This document shows positions 23,714-31,962 of a stretch of DNA of 64,000 nt, one piece after another (position 1 is the first letter of the stretch; every line of letters starts with the position of its first letter). The DNA lies in assembly GCF_025822245.1 (NCBI RefSeq), contig NZ_JACKTL010000036.1, positions 186,285 through 250,284 of the forward strand. The letters run 5' to 3'. This DNA is from Mycolicibacterium hodleri (GTDB lineage: Bacteria > Actinomycetota > Actinomycetes > Mycobacteriales > Mycobacteriaceae). The position numbers and the translations under genes were made by a program. Under the pieces are notes generated by a model, which saw nothing but the letters and a program-made list of their open reading frames with translations, did no database searches and had not been told where the DNA came from.

Positions 23714-25468
23714 ATGTTCGACAGTTTGGTGGCCACCACGGCCGGTACCTCGGCTGCCGGTGCGGTGGACGCGTGGTCGCGGACGGAGTCCGCGGCGTGT
23801 GCCCGCAAGGTCGCCGCGATGGCCGGCATGCTTCAGGCCGCCTATACCGCGTCGGGATCGGCGGATCGCGACCAGTGGTGCTTGGACAACTTCGACGCCG
23901 TCGCCGCCCACATCGGCGCCGCACAACGCATCACTCCCGGCGCCGCCTCCCACCAACTGCTGATCGCCGTCGCGCTGCATGACCGGTTTCCCCGCGTGGC
24001 GGCGGTCTTCGCCGAGGGTCTCATCACCTACGCACTGGTGACGACCGTCGTGCAACGCGGCGCCCTGGTCGTCGACCCCGACGCGCTGCGCAGTCTCGAC
24101 GAGCTGTTGGCCGAGGCGTTGCGGGGCCGGGAACCCATGTCGGTGGCAGTGCTGGAGAAGACGATCGACGCGTTCGTCGCCCAGGTCGACCCGCAGGCCG
24201 TGATCCGGACCGAGACCCGAGCGCGGGGCCGCTCCGTGGACGTGGTGATCGACGAGGACGGCAGCGGCATGGCCACGGTGTTCGCGACCCTGTTCGCCCA
24301 CGACGCCGAGGCCTTCGACGCCCGCGTGGACGCCCTGGCCCGCACGGTCTGCCCAGCCGACCCGCGCACCCTGGATCAACGTCGCTCCGATGCGATGGGC
24401 GCCATGTCCCACGGCGCGGACCGGCTGGCCTGCCTGTGTGGGAGCGAGGACTGCCCGGCCGCCCAGAACCCGCCCTCGACCGGGGTGGTTGTCTACGTGA
24501 TCGCGAGCCAGGACACGCTCGCCGAGCCGCCCGCGCCCGAGCCGGAAGGCTCAGACGATGCCCTCCATGGCAATGGGAACGCAGAGGACGTTGCCGAAGA
24601 GCCTTCGTCCTCCAATGGTGGCGCTGCACTACGAGAATCGCTGACCAACCCCGGTGACACCAACACCAAGGACACCACCCCCGCTCCGGTCGACGAGCGG
24701 ACCGCCCTTGACGGAGAACCCTCGGCCGTGTTCAGCAAGCCGCTGCGCGAGCTGACGCTCACCGAAGCCCTCACCCCCACCCCGGGTCGCCTGGCTTCGC
24801 TGCGGCCCGCCGCGATGACCGGCGGGCAGTTCCTGCGCGGGGCGATCGCCTGCCGCGCCACCGTCGGGGCCACCATCACCCGAATCGTGCATCCCGGGCA
24901 AGCCCCACCCGAACCCAGATACCGACCGTCGACGAAGCTGGCCAACTTCGTCCGTTGCCGCGACATGACCTGTCGCTTCCCGGGCTGCCGCGTGCCAGCC
25001 ACCCATACCGACGTCGACCATACGATTCCGTGGCCCTACGGGCCGACCGCGGCGGCCAACCTCAAGTGCCTTTGCCGTCGACACCACTTGCTGAAAACGT
25101 TCTGGTGCGGTCAAAGTGGTTGGCAGGATGAGCAATTCGAAGACGGCACCGTCGTGTGGATCGCACCCGACGGCCGCACCCACGTCACCACCCCGGGCAG
25201 CCGACTGCTGTTCCCGGAACTATCCGAACCCACGGCGACAGTGGTTGCGACCGAAGCGGCCACAGCACACGTCACCGGGCTGACCATGCCGCGGCGCACG
25301 ACCACTCGCTCCGCGGAGCGCAACACGCGCATTCACCGGGAACGCGATGCGAATGGCAACCCTCAGACGACGCCGGTCGCGTCGTACATCCACGACATGT
25401 CGGCGTTGGCGAAGTCCTCCAGCCAGCTGGGGGGAGCGTGGTTGGCCAACGCGCTCATGTCCCAGTAG
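23714..25468 (+). CDS. 13E12-repeat family HNH protein (DUF222 plus HNH)
   Basis: 584 residues from ATG 23714, where the typical MFDSL start of the family occurs; an ATG 36 bp upstream is less likely. An N-terminal DUF222 helical region (about 30-250) is followed by a low-complexity linker (about 265-330, rich in Glu, Ser, Pro) and a C-terminal HNH nuclease motif: CRFPGC ... THTDVDHTIPW ... NLKCLCRRHHLLKTF. Two Cys pairs could hold a zinc. Mycobacteria and corynebacteria carry many such genes, of uncertain function. The last about 35 codons run antisense into the SnoaL-like gene (106-bp convergent overlap), suggesting a lost stop codon or a shifted gene end. Confidence 0.85.
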   Translation: MFDSLVATTAGTSAAGAVDAWSRTESAACARKVAAMAGMLQAAYTASGSADRDQWCLDNFDAVAAHIGAAQRITPGAASHQLLIAVALHDRFPRVAAVFAEGLITYALVTTVVQRGALVVDPDALRSLDELLAEALRGREPMSVAVLEKTIDAFVAQVDPQAVIRTETRARGRSVDVVIDEDGSGMATVFATLFAHDAEAFDARVDALARTVCPADPRTLDQRRSDAMGAMSHGADRLACLCGSEDCPAAQNPPSTGVVVYVIASQDTLAEPPAPEPEGSDDALHGNGNAEDVAEEPSSSNGGAALRESLTNPGDTNTKDTTPAPVDERTALDGEPSAVFSKPLRELTLTEALTPTPGRLASLRPAAMTGGQFLRGAIACRATVGATITRIVHPGQAPPEPRYRPSTKLANFVRCRDMTCRFPGCRVPATHTDVDHTIPWPYGPTAAANLKCLCRRHHLLKTFWCGQSGWQDEQFEDGTVVWIAPDGRTHVTTPGSRLLFPELSEPTATVVATEAATAHVTGLTMPRRTTTRSAERNTRIHRERDANGNPQTTPVASYIHDMSALAKSSSQLGGAWLANALMSQ

Positions 25469-25806
25469 TCCTTCCAGAGCGAGATCTTGCCGTTCTCGAC
25501 CCGGTGCACGGTGACGAACCGGAGCACAGCCGATTCCCCAGTAGCCCAATGCCATTCCTCGTGGTGCTCGTACATGGCGTCGGCACCGTCGACGACGAGC
25601 AGCCCGGTGAAGTTCTCGTAGGACGCCAGCGGCTCCAGGCCGATCTTGAGTCTCTTGACGATGTCCTCGGGACCCTTCGCCGCGGCGGCGGGCCCCACGG
25701 GGACGTCGAGGTAGATGCAGTCCTCGGAGAGGAAGGTCTTCAACGCCGCCCAGTCACGCGCGGACAGGGCCGCCCACATGCCGAGCACCGTATCCTCAAC
25801 CGACAC
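25363..25806 (-). CDS. SnoaL/limonene-epoxide-hydrolase-type protein
   Basis: 147 residues from GTG 25806, which overlaps the stop of the upstream amidohydrolase gene by 11 bp. The conical-barrel fold is suggested by LGMWAALSARDWAALKTFLSEDCIYLDVP, then VKRLKIGLEPL and YEHHEEWHWATGES, then a FVTVHRVENGKISLWKDYWDM strand pair, the usual order in NTF2-like enzymes. Epoxide hydrolase, cyclase or isomerase activity are all possible in this fold. Coupling to the amidohydrolase gene implies a joint pathway. Its 3' end is overlapped antisense by the 13E12 gene. Confidence 0.82.
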   Translation of the reverse strand: MSVEDTVLGMWAALSARDWAALKTFLSEDCIYLDVPVGPAAAAKGPEDIVKRLKIGLEPLASYENFTGLLVVDGADAMYEHHEEWHWATGESAVLRFVTVHRVENGKISLWKDYWDMSALANHAPPSWLEDFANADMSWMYDATGVV

Positions 25807-27586
25807 TTGTGAACTCGTCCTTCTGCGCGGCGATGGCGGGGGACTGGTGGGCGGCACGCAGGAAGCGTCCCGTCCGGTGCCGGCCGACCAGGTCGGTGGG
25901 CTCACCGTCGAGGAACACCGCTCGGCCGCCGACGAATACCGCCCGCACCGTCTCGCGGTTGCGGTTGACCATGCGCGACAGCCCGCCGTACTGCTCGACG
26001 GGCTCCTCGGCGTAGGCGTCCAGGCGGTCGTCGAGACAGGCCGGGTCGACGATCGCGACGTCGGCACGGTCACCAATCCGCAGGTGCCCGGCGTCGAGGC
26101 GGTACCAGTCGGCCAGTTCACCGGTCAGCCGGTGCACCGCCTGCTCGACGGTCATGAACGGCGTACCCGCGGCCTCGGCGTCCCTGACGTGGCGCAACAA
26201 CCTCAAACCCATGTTGTAGAAGGCCATGTTCCGCAGGTGGGCGCCGGCATCGGAGAACCCCATCTGCACACCGGGATCGCGGGCCAGCTTCTTGAGCACC
26301 TCGGGGCGGTGATTGGAGATCGTCGTGCGCCACCGCAGCGCCGTGCCGTGCTCCAACACCAGGTCCAGGAAGGCGTCGACGGGGTGGAGGCCGCCGCGCT
26401 CGACGCCGACCCGGCCGAAGGACTTCCCGACGACGCTCGCGTCCGGACACTCCACGATCTCGGCGTCGAAGAAGTCGCGGTGCCACACCCGCACCCCGAA
26501 CTTGCTCTCGTACTCCTTGCGGAACCGGCGGCGGTAGTCCTCGTCGCGCATCATCTCGTTGCGCTCGACCTCGTCGCGGAGGTGCAGCGCCGCGGCGCCG
26601 GCGCCGAACTCCTCGAAGATCACCAGGTCGATGCCGTCCGCGTACACCTCGAACGGCACCGGCAGGTGCTGCCATCGGAAGTCAGCGCCGAGGCGGTTGA
26701 CCAGGCGCGCGACCGGACCCATCAGTGCGATCGCGTACGGATTGGACTTCACGTCGGCCGCCGACAGCAGGCTGGTCTTCAGAGGGTTGCGGAACACGCC
26801 GAGCGACTGCGCGATCTGCGACCCCAAGTTGACCGGGTTCTCGATGTTGGGCCCCGACTGTAGGACGCGACCGGCCTTGCGTAGCAACGACTTCAGCCGG
26901 CGTTGTTCTCGAGCCCCGGCATACGTCGACGGCAGGGTGCGGGACCGGCAGACGTCGCCGTCGATCTTGTCGAAGAGCAACTGCATCGACGACATGCCGA
27001 CGAAACCGGCCCGCAGCGCCTCGGCGAGCATGCGCTCCATCTCCGCCTGCTCGGCACGGCTGGGCCGCTCGCGCTTGCGGGTCGCACGGTCGAGACCCAT
27101 GACCGCGGTACGCATGTCGGAGTGGCCGATGAACGCCGCCAGATTGGGACCGAGCGGCATCGTCTCGAGCGCCTCGACGTACTCCTCACAGGTGCGCCAC
27201 GTCTTGCGGCCGTCGACCGCGGCGATGACGTGCTCGCGGGGGATCGCCTCGACGCGGCCGAACAGGTCACCGGCCTGGGTGCCGTCGACGTGGATGGTGG
27301 ACAGCGAGCACGAGCCGAGCATCACCGTCGTCACGCCGTGGCGCAGCGACTCGGCCAGGGCGGGCCCGTTGAGCACCTCGACGTCGTAGTGCGTGTGGAT
27401 GTCGAGCATGCCGGGCAGCACCCACAGGCCGGTGGCGTCGACGACGCGGGGGCAGTCGGTCGCGTCGAGATCGTCGGCCGAGATCGCCACGACGTGGCCG
27501 TTCCGAATGCCGATGTTGCGGACCGCGGACGCCGCTCCGGAGCCGTCGAACCAGCGGCCGTTGCGAATGATCGTGTCGTACGTCAC
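25796..27586 (-). CDS. Amidohydrolase-superfamily protein (D-aminoacylase / N-acyl-D-amino-acid deacylase type)
   Basis: 596 residues from ATG 27586. An N-terminal small beta domain (YDTIIRNGRWFDGSG) is followed by the metal-binding HTH motif LDIHTHYDVE, the HSDMR segment, and SDAGAHLRN near residue 440 that supplies the catalytic Asp. The C-terminal part returns to the small domain (IGDRADVAIVDP). Length and motifs match the D-aminoacylase-like family widely found in mycobacteria, where the natural substrate is usually unknown. It forms a two-gene operon with the SnoaL-like protein. Confidence 0.86.
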   Translation of the reverse strand: MTYDTIIRNGRWFDGSGAASAVRNIGIRNGHVVAISADDLDATDCPRVVDATGLWVLPGMLDIHTHYDVEVLNGPALAESLRHGVTTVMLGSCSLSTIHVDGTQAGDLFGRVEAIPREHVIAAVDGRKTWRTCEEYVEALETMPLGPNLAAFIGHSDMRTAVMGLDRATRKRERPSRAEQAEMERMLAEALRAGFVGMSSMQLLFDKIDGDVCRSRTLPSTYAGAREQRRLKSLLRKAGRVLQSGPNIENPVNLGSQIAQSLGVFRNPLKTSLLSAADVKSNPYAIALMGPVARLVNRLGADFRWQHLPVPFEVYADGIDLVIFEEFGAGAAALHLRDEVERNEMMRDEDYRRRFRKEYESKFGVRVWHRDFFDAEIVECPDASVVGKSFGRVGVERGGLHPVDAFLDLVLEHGTALRWRTTISNHRPEVLKKLARDPGVQMGFSDAGAHLRNMAFYNMGLRLLRHVRDAEAAGTPFMTVEQAVHRLTGELADWYRLDAGHLRIGDRADVAIVDPACLDDRLDAYAEEPVEQYGGLSRMVNRNRETVRAVFVGGRAVFLDGEPTDLVGRHRTGRFLRAAHQSPAIAAQKDEFTSVG

Positions 27587-27650
27587 TCCGTCATAGAACA
27601 GCGGTAACGCACCCGTGTCAACGAAATCGTGAACAGATCTCCGAAATTGT

Positions 27651-28577
27651 CTACTGCTCGGCCCATGCGTCGGGCTGGCGGCCGTCTACGTCGGTGAAGC
27701 CGTACTCCCTGGCGAGCTGCACCGAACTGGCGGAGCGCTGATTCCACCGCGCCCGGTCGGGGTCGGCCGCGATCGCCGCGACCCCCCGGCCCAGGAAGAG
27801 CGGCGTCTCGGATTCGGTGAAGGACGGGGGTGCGACGGGCCCGCCGTCGGCACGGCACGGGTCGAGGGCGTCGCGCCAATTCGTCGCGCTGACCCCGTAG
27901 TTCTCGAGCATCATCTCCGAACGCAGCCACCCGGGCGTGACGGCCACCGCCGTGCAGCCGAACGGCGCCAGGTCGTGGCCTTGGCTGAACGCGATCCTGT
28001 TGACCGACACCTTGGCCAGGTCGTAGAAGGCCGACAGCCGATAGTGGTGCGCGTTGAACTCGGCCGTCCCGTCGGTCACCTCGACCAGGAGGCCACCGGG
28101 CCGGGTGACCAACAGGGGCAACAAGCAGTGCGACGTGATGAGGTGGGTGTCGACCCCGAGTCGGAGGATTCGAAGTCCGTCGGAGAGGTCGTGCTCCCAC
28201 ATCGGCCGATCCCACGTCGACGGTGGCCCCTTGAGGTTCTCGGCACCCCAGATGTCGTTGACGAGCACGTCGACGACGCCGTAGTCGGATCGCAGCCGTT
28301 CCGCCAACGCGCGCACCTGAACCACGTCGAGGTGATCGGTCGGGATCGCGACGCCCACGCCACCGAGTTCATCGACGAGTTGTGCTGTCTCCTCGACGGT
28401 TTCGGGTCTGTCGTAGTCGGAGCGCAGGTTCACCGTAGAGCTGGTGCGACCCGTGCACACGACCGTGGCACCCGCCTCTCCCAGCGCGGCGGCGATGCCG
28501 CGGCCCGCCCCGCGGGTGGCCCCGGCCACCACGGCGACGCGCCCTGCGAGAGCGCGGTTGCCCGCCGGGTTGATCAT
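27651..28577 (-). CDS. Short-chain dehydrogenase/reductase
   Basis: 308 residues from ATG 28577; an in-frame ATG 60 bp upstream exists, but the Rossmann fold starts after the chosen one. The TGARG-type glycine motif reads AGATRGAGRGIAA. The usual catalytic Ser-Tyr-Lys triad is altered: at the expected place the protein reads FYDLAKVSVNR (Tyr and Lys present, YxxxK), with the Ser position less clear (EVTDGTAEF). It could still reduce a carbonyl with NAD(P)H. The gene diverges from the exported dienelactone hydrolase gene across 70 bp. Confidence 0.82.
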   Translation of the reverse strand: MINPAGNRALAGRVAVVAGATRGAGRGIAAALGEAGATVVCTGRTSSTVNLRSDYDRPETVEETAQLVDELGGVGVAIPTDHLDVVQVRALAERLRSDYGVVDVLVNDIWGAENLKGPPSTWDRPMWEHDLSDGLRILRLGVDTHLITSHCLLPLLVTRPGGLLVEVTDGTAEFNAHHYRLSAFYDLAKVSVNRIAFSQGHDLAPFGCTAVAVTPGWLRSEMMLENYGVSATNWRDALDPCRADGGPVAPPSFTESETPLFLGRGVAAIAADPDRARWNQRSASSVQLAREYGFTDVDGRQPDAWAEQ

Positions 28578-28647
28578 GACGTCGAGTATCGGTGGTCGGA
28601 GGCGTCCGTCATCGCAAGTTGGAAAATCTGCGGGCATACTCGGTTTC

Positions 28648-29574
28648 GTGACTCCGCTGCAGCGTTACATCGCCGAAGAGATCGCAACCGACCACGTCGA
28701 GGGGTTGATGTCCCGTCGCGAAGCGTTCCGCAGGCTCGCGCTGATCGGCGTCGGCGCCGCGGCGGCGTCCTCCCTCATCGCCGCGTGCCGTTCGGCGGAC
28801 AAGCCCGCCGACGGCACGCCCACCGCCGACGCGCCGGTGACCTCCAGCGGTGCGGCAACGGAGAAGGCGCCTCCGCCGGGGATCGAGAACGCCCTGCAGA
28901 CCGAGCCCGTCACCTGGGCAGGCCCCCGCGGCGAACTTCAGGGGGCGTGGGCCGCGGCCCAAACCCCCAAGGGCGCGGTCCTGGTGATCCACGAGAACAA
29001 GGGGCTCACCGACTGGGTGCGTTCGGTCGCCGGGCGTTTCGCCGGAATCGGCTACTCCAGTCTCGCGGTCGACCTGCTGTCGGCCGATGGCGGCACGGCG
29101 GCATTCACCGACCCGGCCGAGGCCACCGCCGCGCTAAGCAAGATCTCCCCGGAGGACTTCGTCGCCGACATGAAGTCGGGGGTCGAGGAACTGCAGCGCC
29201 GCACGCCGGGGGTGAAGGTGGCCGCCGTCGGGTTCTGCATGGGCGGTGGCCTGGTGTGGCAACTGCTCGCCTCGGGAGAGCCGCAGTTGGCGGCCGCGGT
29301 GCCGTTCTACGGGCCGACGCCCGACAATGCGGACTTCAGCGGTTCCAAGGACGTGGCGGTGCTGGCGTTCTACGGGTCCAAGGACGCCCGGGTGACCGGC
29401 ACCAAGGATGCGGCCCAGCAGGCACTCGACAAGGCCGGCGTCGTCAACGACCTCGTCGTGGAACAAGGCGCCGACCACGCGTTCTTCAACGACACCGGCG
29501 AGCGCTACGACCCCACGGCCGCCGCGGACGCCTGGCAACGCGTGCAAGCGTGGTTCACCAAGTACGTGGGGTAG
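28648..29574 (+). CDS. Dienelactone-hydrolase family lipoprotein with Tat-type signal
   Basis: 308 residues from GTG 28648. Residues about 22-47 form a twin-arginine signal (SRREAFRRLALIG) ending in a lipobox (SLIAAC), so the enzyme is probably exported folded and lipid-anchored on the cell surface. The mature part is an alpha/beta hydrolase of the dienelactone-hydrolase type: Glu in IHENKGL, nucleophile Cys in GFCMGGG, Asp in YGSKDARV and His in GADHAFFND complete the family triad. It would hydrolyse a lactone or ester outside the membrane; the natural substrate is unknown. Confidence 0.88.
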   Translation: MTPLQRYIAEEIATDHVEGLMSRREAFRRLALIGVGAAAASSLIAACRSADKPADGTPTADAPVTSSGAATEKAPPPGIENALQTEPVTWAGPRGELQGAWAAAQTPKGAVLVIHENKGLTDWVRSVAGRFAGIGYSSLAVDLLSADGGTAAFTDPAEATAALSKISPEDFVADMKSGVEELQRRTPGVKVAAVGFCMGGGLVWQLLASGEPQLAAAVPFYGPTPDNADFSGSKDVAVLAFYGSKDARVTGTKDAAQQALDKAGVVNDLVVEQGADHAFFNDTGERYDPTAAADAWQRVQAWFTKYVG

Positions 29575-29673
29575 CACCACCCCTACGACGCGGTTTGAAG
29601 ATCGGCCGCGCCGGGCAACCCACCTTCCAGCGAGCGCGTCAATAACTGGCGCGCCGAGTCGAAGGAGCCGGAC

Positions 29674-30168
29674 ATGAGCACCAACACCGTCATCGCCATC
29701 GTCGTGGCCGTCGTGGTGGTCCTGCTGTTGATCTTGGGCCTGTCGTTCATGGCGCGCAGCGCGCGGGACAAGAAGCGCCGCGCCGAGGCCGACCGGATCC
29801 GGGATGAGGCCCGCGAGGAGAGCGCGCGGGTGGAGAAGCGCGAGGCCATCGCCGCCGAGACCGAGGCCAAGGCGCGCGCCGCCGCCGCCGAAGCTGAGGC
29901 CAAGGCCGCCGAGGCGGCCCGGCTCAGCGACCGCGCCGCCAGCCACCGAGACGAGGCGGCATCCTCACGCGAAGAGCTCGATTCGAAGTTCCAGCACGCG
30001 GACTCGCTGGATCCGCGCCGCAAGGACGACGTGGACGCCGCGTATGCCGCCGCCGAGAAGGAACGGGCCAAGCACGAGGAGCTGAACGCAACGGAGCGCA
30101 CCGAGCACGACGGGCTGCACCCCACGGAGCGTACCGAGCGCGACCCGCAGCATCGCGTCGTGAACTAG
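29674..30168 (+). CDS. Single-pass membrane protein with charged coiled-coil tail
   Basis: 164 residues from ATG 29674. An N-terminal membrane helix (residues about 5-27) is followed by a long Ala/Glu/Lys/Arg-rich region (about 30-115) predicted to form a coiled coil, then a hydrophilic tail rich in Thr-Glu-Arg repeats (NATERTEHDG, HPTERTERDP). I do not recognise a characterised family, although comparable small membrane proteins occur in mycobacteria. The tail is probably cytoplasmic and may scaffold other proteins. It ends 4 bp before the convergent P450 gene. Confidence 0.75.
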   Translation: MSTNTVIAIVVAVVVVLLLILGLSFMARSARDKKRRAEADRIRDEAREESARVEKREAIAAETEAKARAAAAEAEAKAAEAARLSDRAASHRDEAASSREELDSKFQHADSLDPRRKDDVDAAYAAAEKERAKHEELNATERTEHDGLHPTERTERDPQHRVVN

Positions 30169-30172
30169 GAAG

Positions 30173-31456
30173 TCAGTTCGGCGGAGACCACGCGACGGGC
30201 AGTCGCTTGATGCCGTGGATGAACGCCGACTGCAAGCGGGCTGGATCCCCGACCGCCACGAGGTCGGGGATCTGCCTGTGCAGCTCCTCGAAGGCGACCG
30301 TGATCTCGCGACGCGCCAGATTGGCCCCCAGACAGAAGTGGGCACCGCCGCCGCCAAAGCCGACGTGCGGGTTGGGATGTCGTTGCACGTCGAAGGTGAA
30401 CGGGTCGTCGAACTTCGCGTCGTCCCGGTTGGCCGACCCGTACCACAGCGTCACCTTGTCGCCCACGGCCAGGCGCACGCCGCTGAGCTCCGTCTCCTGG
30501 GTGACCGTGCGCCGCATGTACGCCACCGGCGACGCCCACCGCACCACCTCCTCGACGGCGGTGGGCGCGACGGCGTCGTAGTCGTCCCACCAGAGGTCGC
30601 GCTGCTCCGGGTACCGGCTCAAGGCCAGAACGCCGTGGCTGATGGCGTTGCGGGTGGTCTCGTTGCCCGCCACGACCAGCAGGATGAAGAAGGACGCCAC
30701 CTCGGCCGAGGTCAGACGCTCACCGTCGAGCTCGGCCTGCACCAGGCTGGTGGTGAGATCGTCGCCGGGCCGGGCCCGCCGGTCGTCGGCGAGGGCGGCG
30801 GCGTAGGCGCCGATGTCCATGGCCACCTTGACGAATTCGTCGAAGTCCGCGGTGATCTCGGGGTCGCCGAAGCCGAGAATCACGTTCGTCCAATTGAAGA
30901 CGTTCTGATGCTCCGCCTCGGGAATGCCCATCATGTCGCAGATGATCTGAAGGGGTAGCGGCCCGGCGAGCGCGGCCACCAGATCGCACGAACCGTCGGG
31001 GTGGTCGGTGATCATCGCCTGCACCAGTCGGCGGGCTCGGTCCCGGACGGAGTCCTCGATCCGCGCGAGCACCCGTGGGGTGAAGGCACTTCGGACGATG
31101 TTGCGAAGACGGGTGTGGCGAGGGTCGTCCATGGCGATCATGGAGCCGAAGTACTCGGCCAACTCCGGGGACTGGTCACCGATCACGATGCCCTGCGCTG
31201 AACTGAAGATCTCCGGGTGCCGGCTGGCGTGAAACACGTCGTCGTACCGGGTGACGGCCCAGTGCCCCCTGCCCTGTTCGAACCCGTCCTGGACGAACTC
31301 GGGGTGCTTGGACACCGGTGCCTCCCGGCGCAGCGTGGTGAACGCACCCTCGCGCACGTCGTCGTCGGCGGCCCAGAAGTCCCACGACCCGAGGTTGACT
31401 TCGGACAGCGCGACGTCGGGCGGCGGAGCTCCGTTGACAGGTGTCGAGATACTCAC
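30173..31456 (-). CDS. cyp124: Cytochrome P450, CYP124 family
   Basis: 427 residues from GTG 31456. The sequence closely follows M. tuberculosis CYP124A1 from memory (PPPDVALSEVNLGSWDFWA, YDDVFHASRHPEIFSS, AGPLPLQIICDMMGIP, NWTNVILGFGDP). The I-helix AGNETTRN, the K-helix ExxR (EVVR) and the haem loop FGGGGAHFCLG with the thiolate Cys are intact. CYP124 omega-hydroxylates methyl-branched lipids such as phytanate and cholest-4-en-3-one side chains. The electron donors are not encoded nearby. A small conserved gene ends 16 bp upstream and is likely co-transcribed. Confidence 0.93.
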   Translation of the reverse strand: MSISTPVNGAPPPDVALSEVNLGSWDFWAADDDVREGAFTTLRREAPVSKHPEFVQDGFEQGRGHWAVTRYDDVFHASRHPEIFSSAQGIVIGDQSPELAEYFGSMIAMDDPRHTRLRNIVRSAFTPRVLARIEDSVRDRARRLVQAMITDHPDGSCDLVAALAGPLPLQIICDMMGIPEAEHQNVFNWTNVILGFGDPEITADFDEFVKVAMDIGAYAAALADDRRARPGDDLTTSLVQAELDGERLTSAEVASFFILLVVAGNETTRNAISHGVLALSRYPEQRDLWWDDYDAVAPTAVEEVVRWASPVAYMRRTVTQETELSGVRLAVGDKVTLWYGSANRDDAKFDDPFTFDVQRHPNPHVGFGGGGAHFCLGANLARREITVAFEELHRQIPDLVAVGDPARLQSAFIHGIKRLPVAWSPPN

Positions 31457-31472
31457 GTGGCCGAGCGTAGCG

Positions 31473-31868
31473 TCAGGGCCGCGCCTCGTGCCCCGATCGG
31501 CCACGAGTGCGTCGCTCCTCCTTCATCTTCGCCTCGAACAGGTGCCGTTCGCCCCCGACGAGCTCGTCGCGGACTCGGCGCTCGTGGTCGCGGAAGGTGC
31601 ACCAGTAGTCGTCGTCGAACTCCTCGACGATCTGAAACGTCCACCGCCCGTTCAGCACGTTGCGTCCGACCAGGTCGATCTCCAGACGGTCGGCCACGTC
31701 GCCGTGGCCCGCCTCGCGTAATTCGTCGCAGGCGTCGCCGAGGGTCAGATCGGCGTGTCCCATCAGTTGGTGAAACGAGTACAGGTGCCCGCGGGCGCGT
31801 TCGACGAACTCGAGGGCCTCGGAGACCTTGCCGACCGCGGCGACGGTGTCGTCGTCATTGACTGTCAC
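31473..31868 (-). CDS. Conserved hypothetical protein upstream of cyp124
   Basis: 131 residues from GTG 31868. The protein is soluble and helical, rich in acidic residues and Arg, with motifs ARGHLYSFHQLMGHADLTLGD, ELREAGH and LNGRWTFQIVEEFDD, and a basic Arg-rich C-terminus. I recall similar short proteins in mycobacteria but no assigned function. It lies 16 bp before the cyp124 gene on the same strand, suggesting a two-gene operon, and diverges from the monooxygenase gene at 31963. Confidence 0.72.
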   Translation of the reverse strand: MTVNDDDTVAAVGKVSEALEFVERARGHLYSFHQLMGHADLTLGDACDELREAGHGDVADRLEIDLVGRNVLNGRWTFQIVEEFDDDYWCTFRDHERRVRDELVGGERHLFEAKMKEERRTRGRSGHEARP

Positions 31869-31962
31869 GCAGAGCAGTTACCCGGTGCACCGCCCGCCCA
31901 ACCGGACGCCGCATTCCGGCGATGGCCTGCGCGGGGCGGGTGGTCCGTGGTAGCACCGACGG

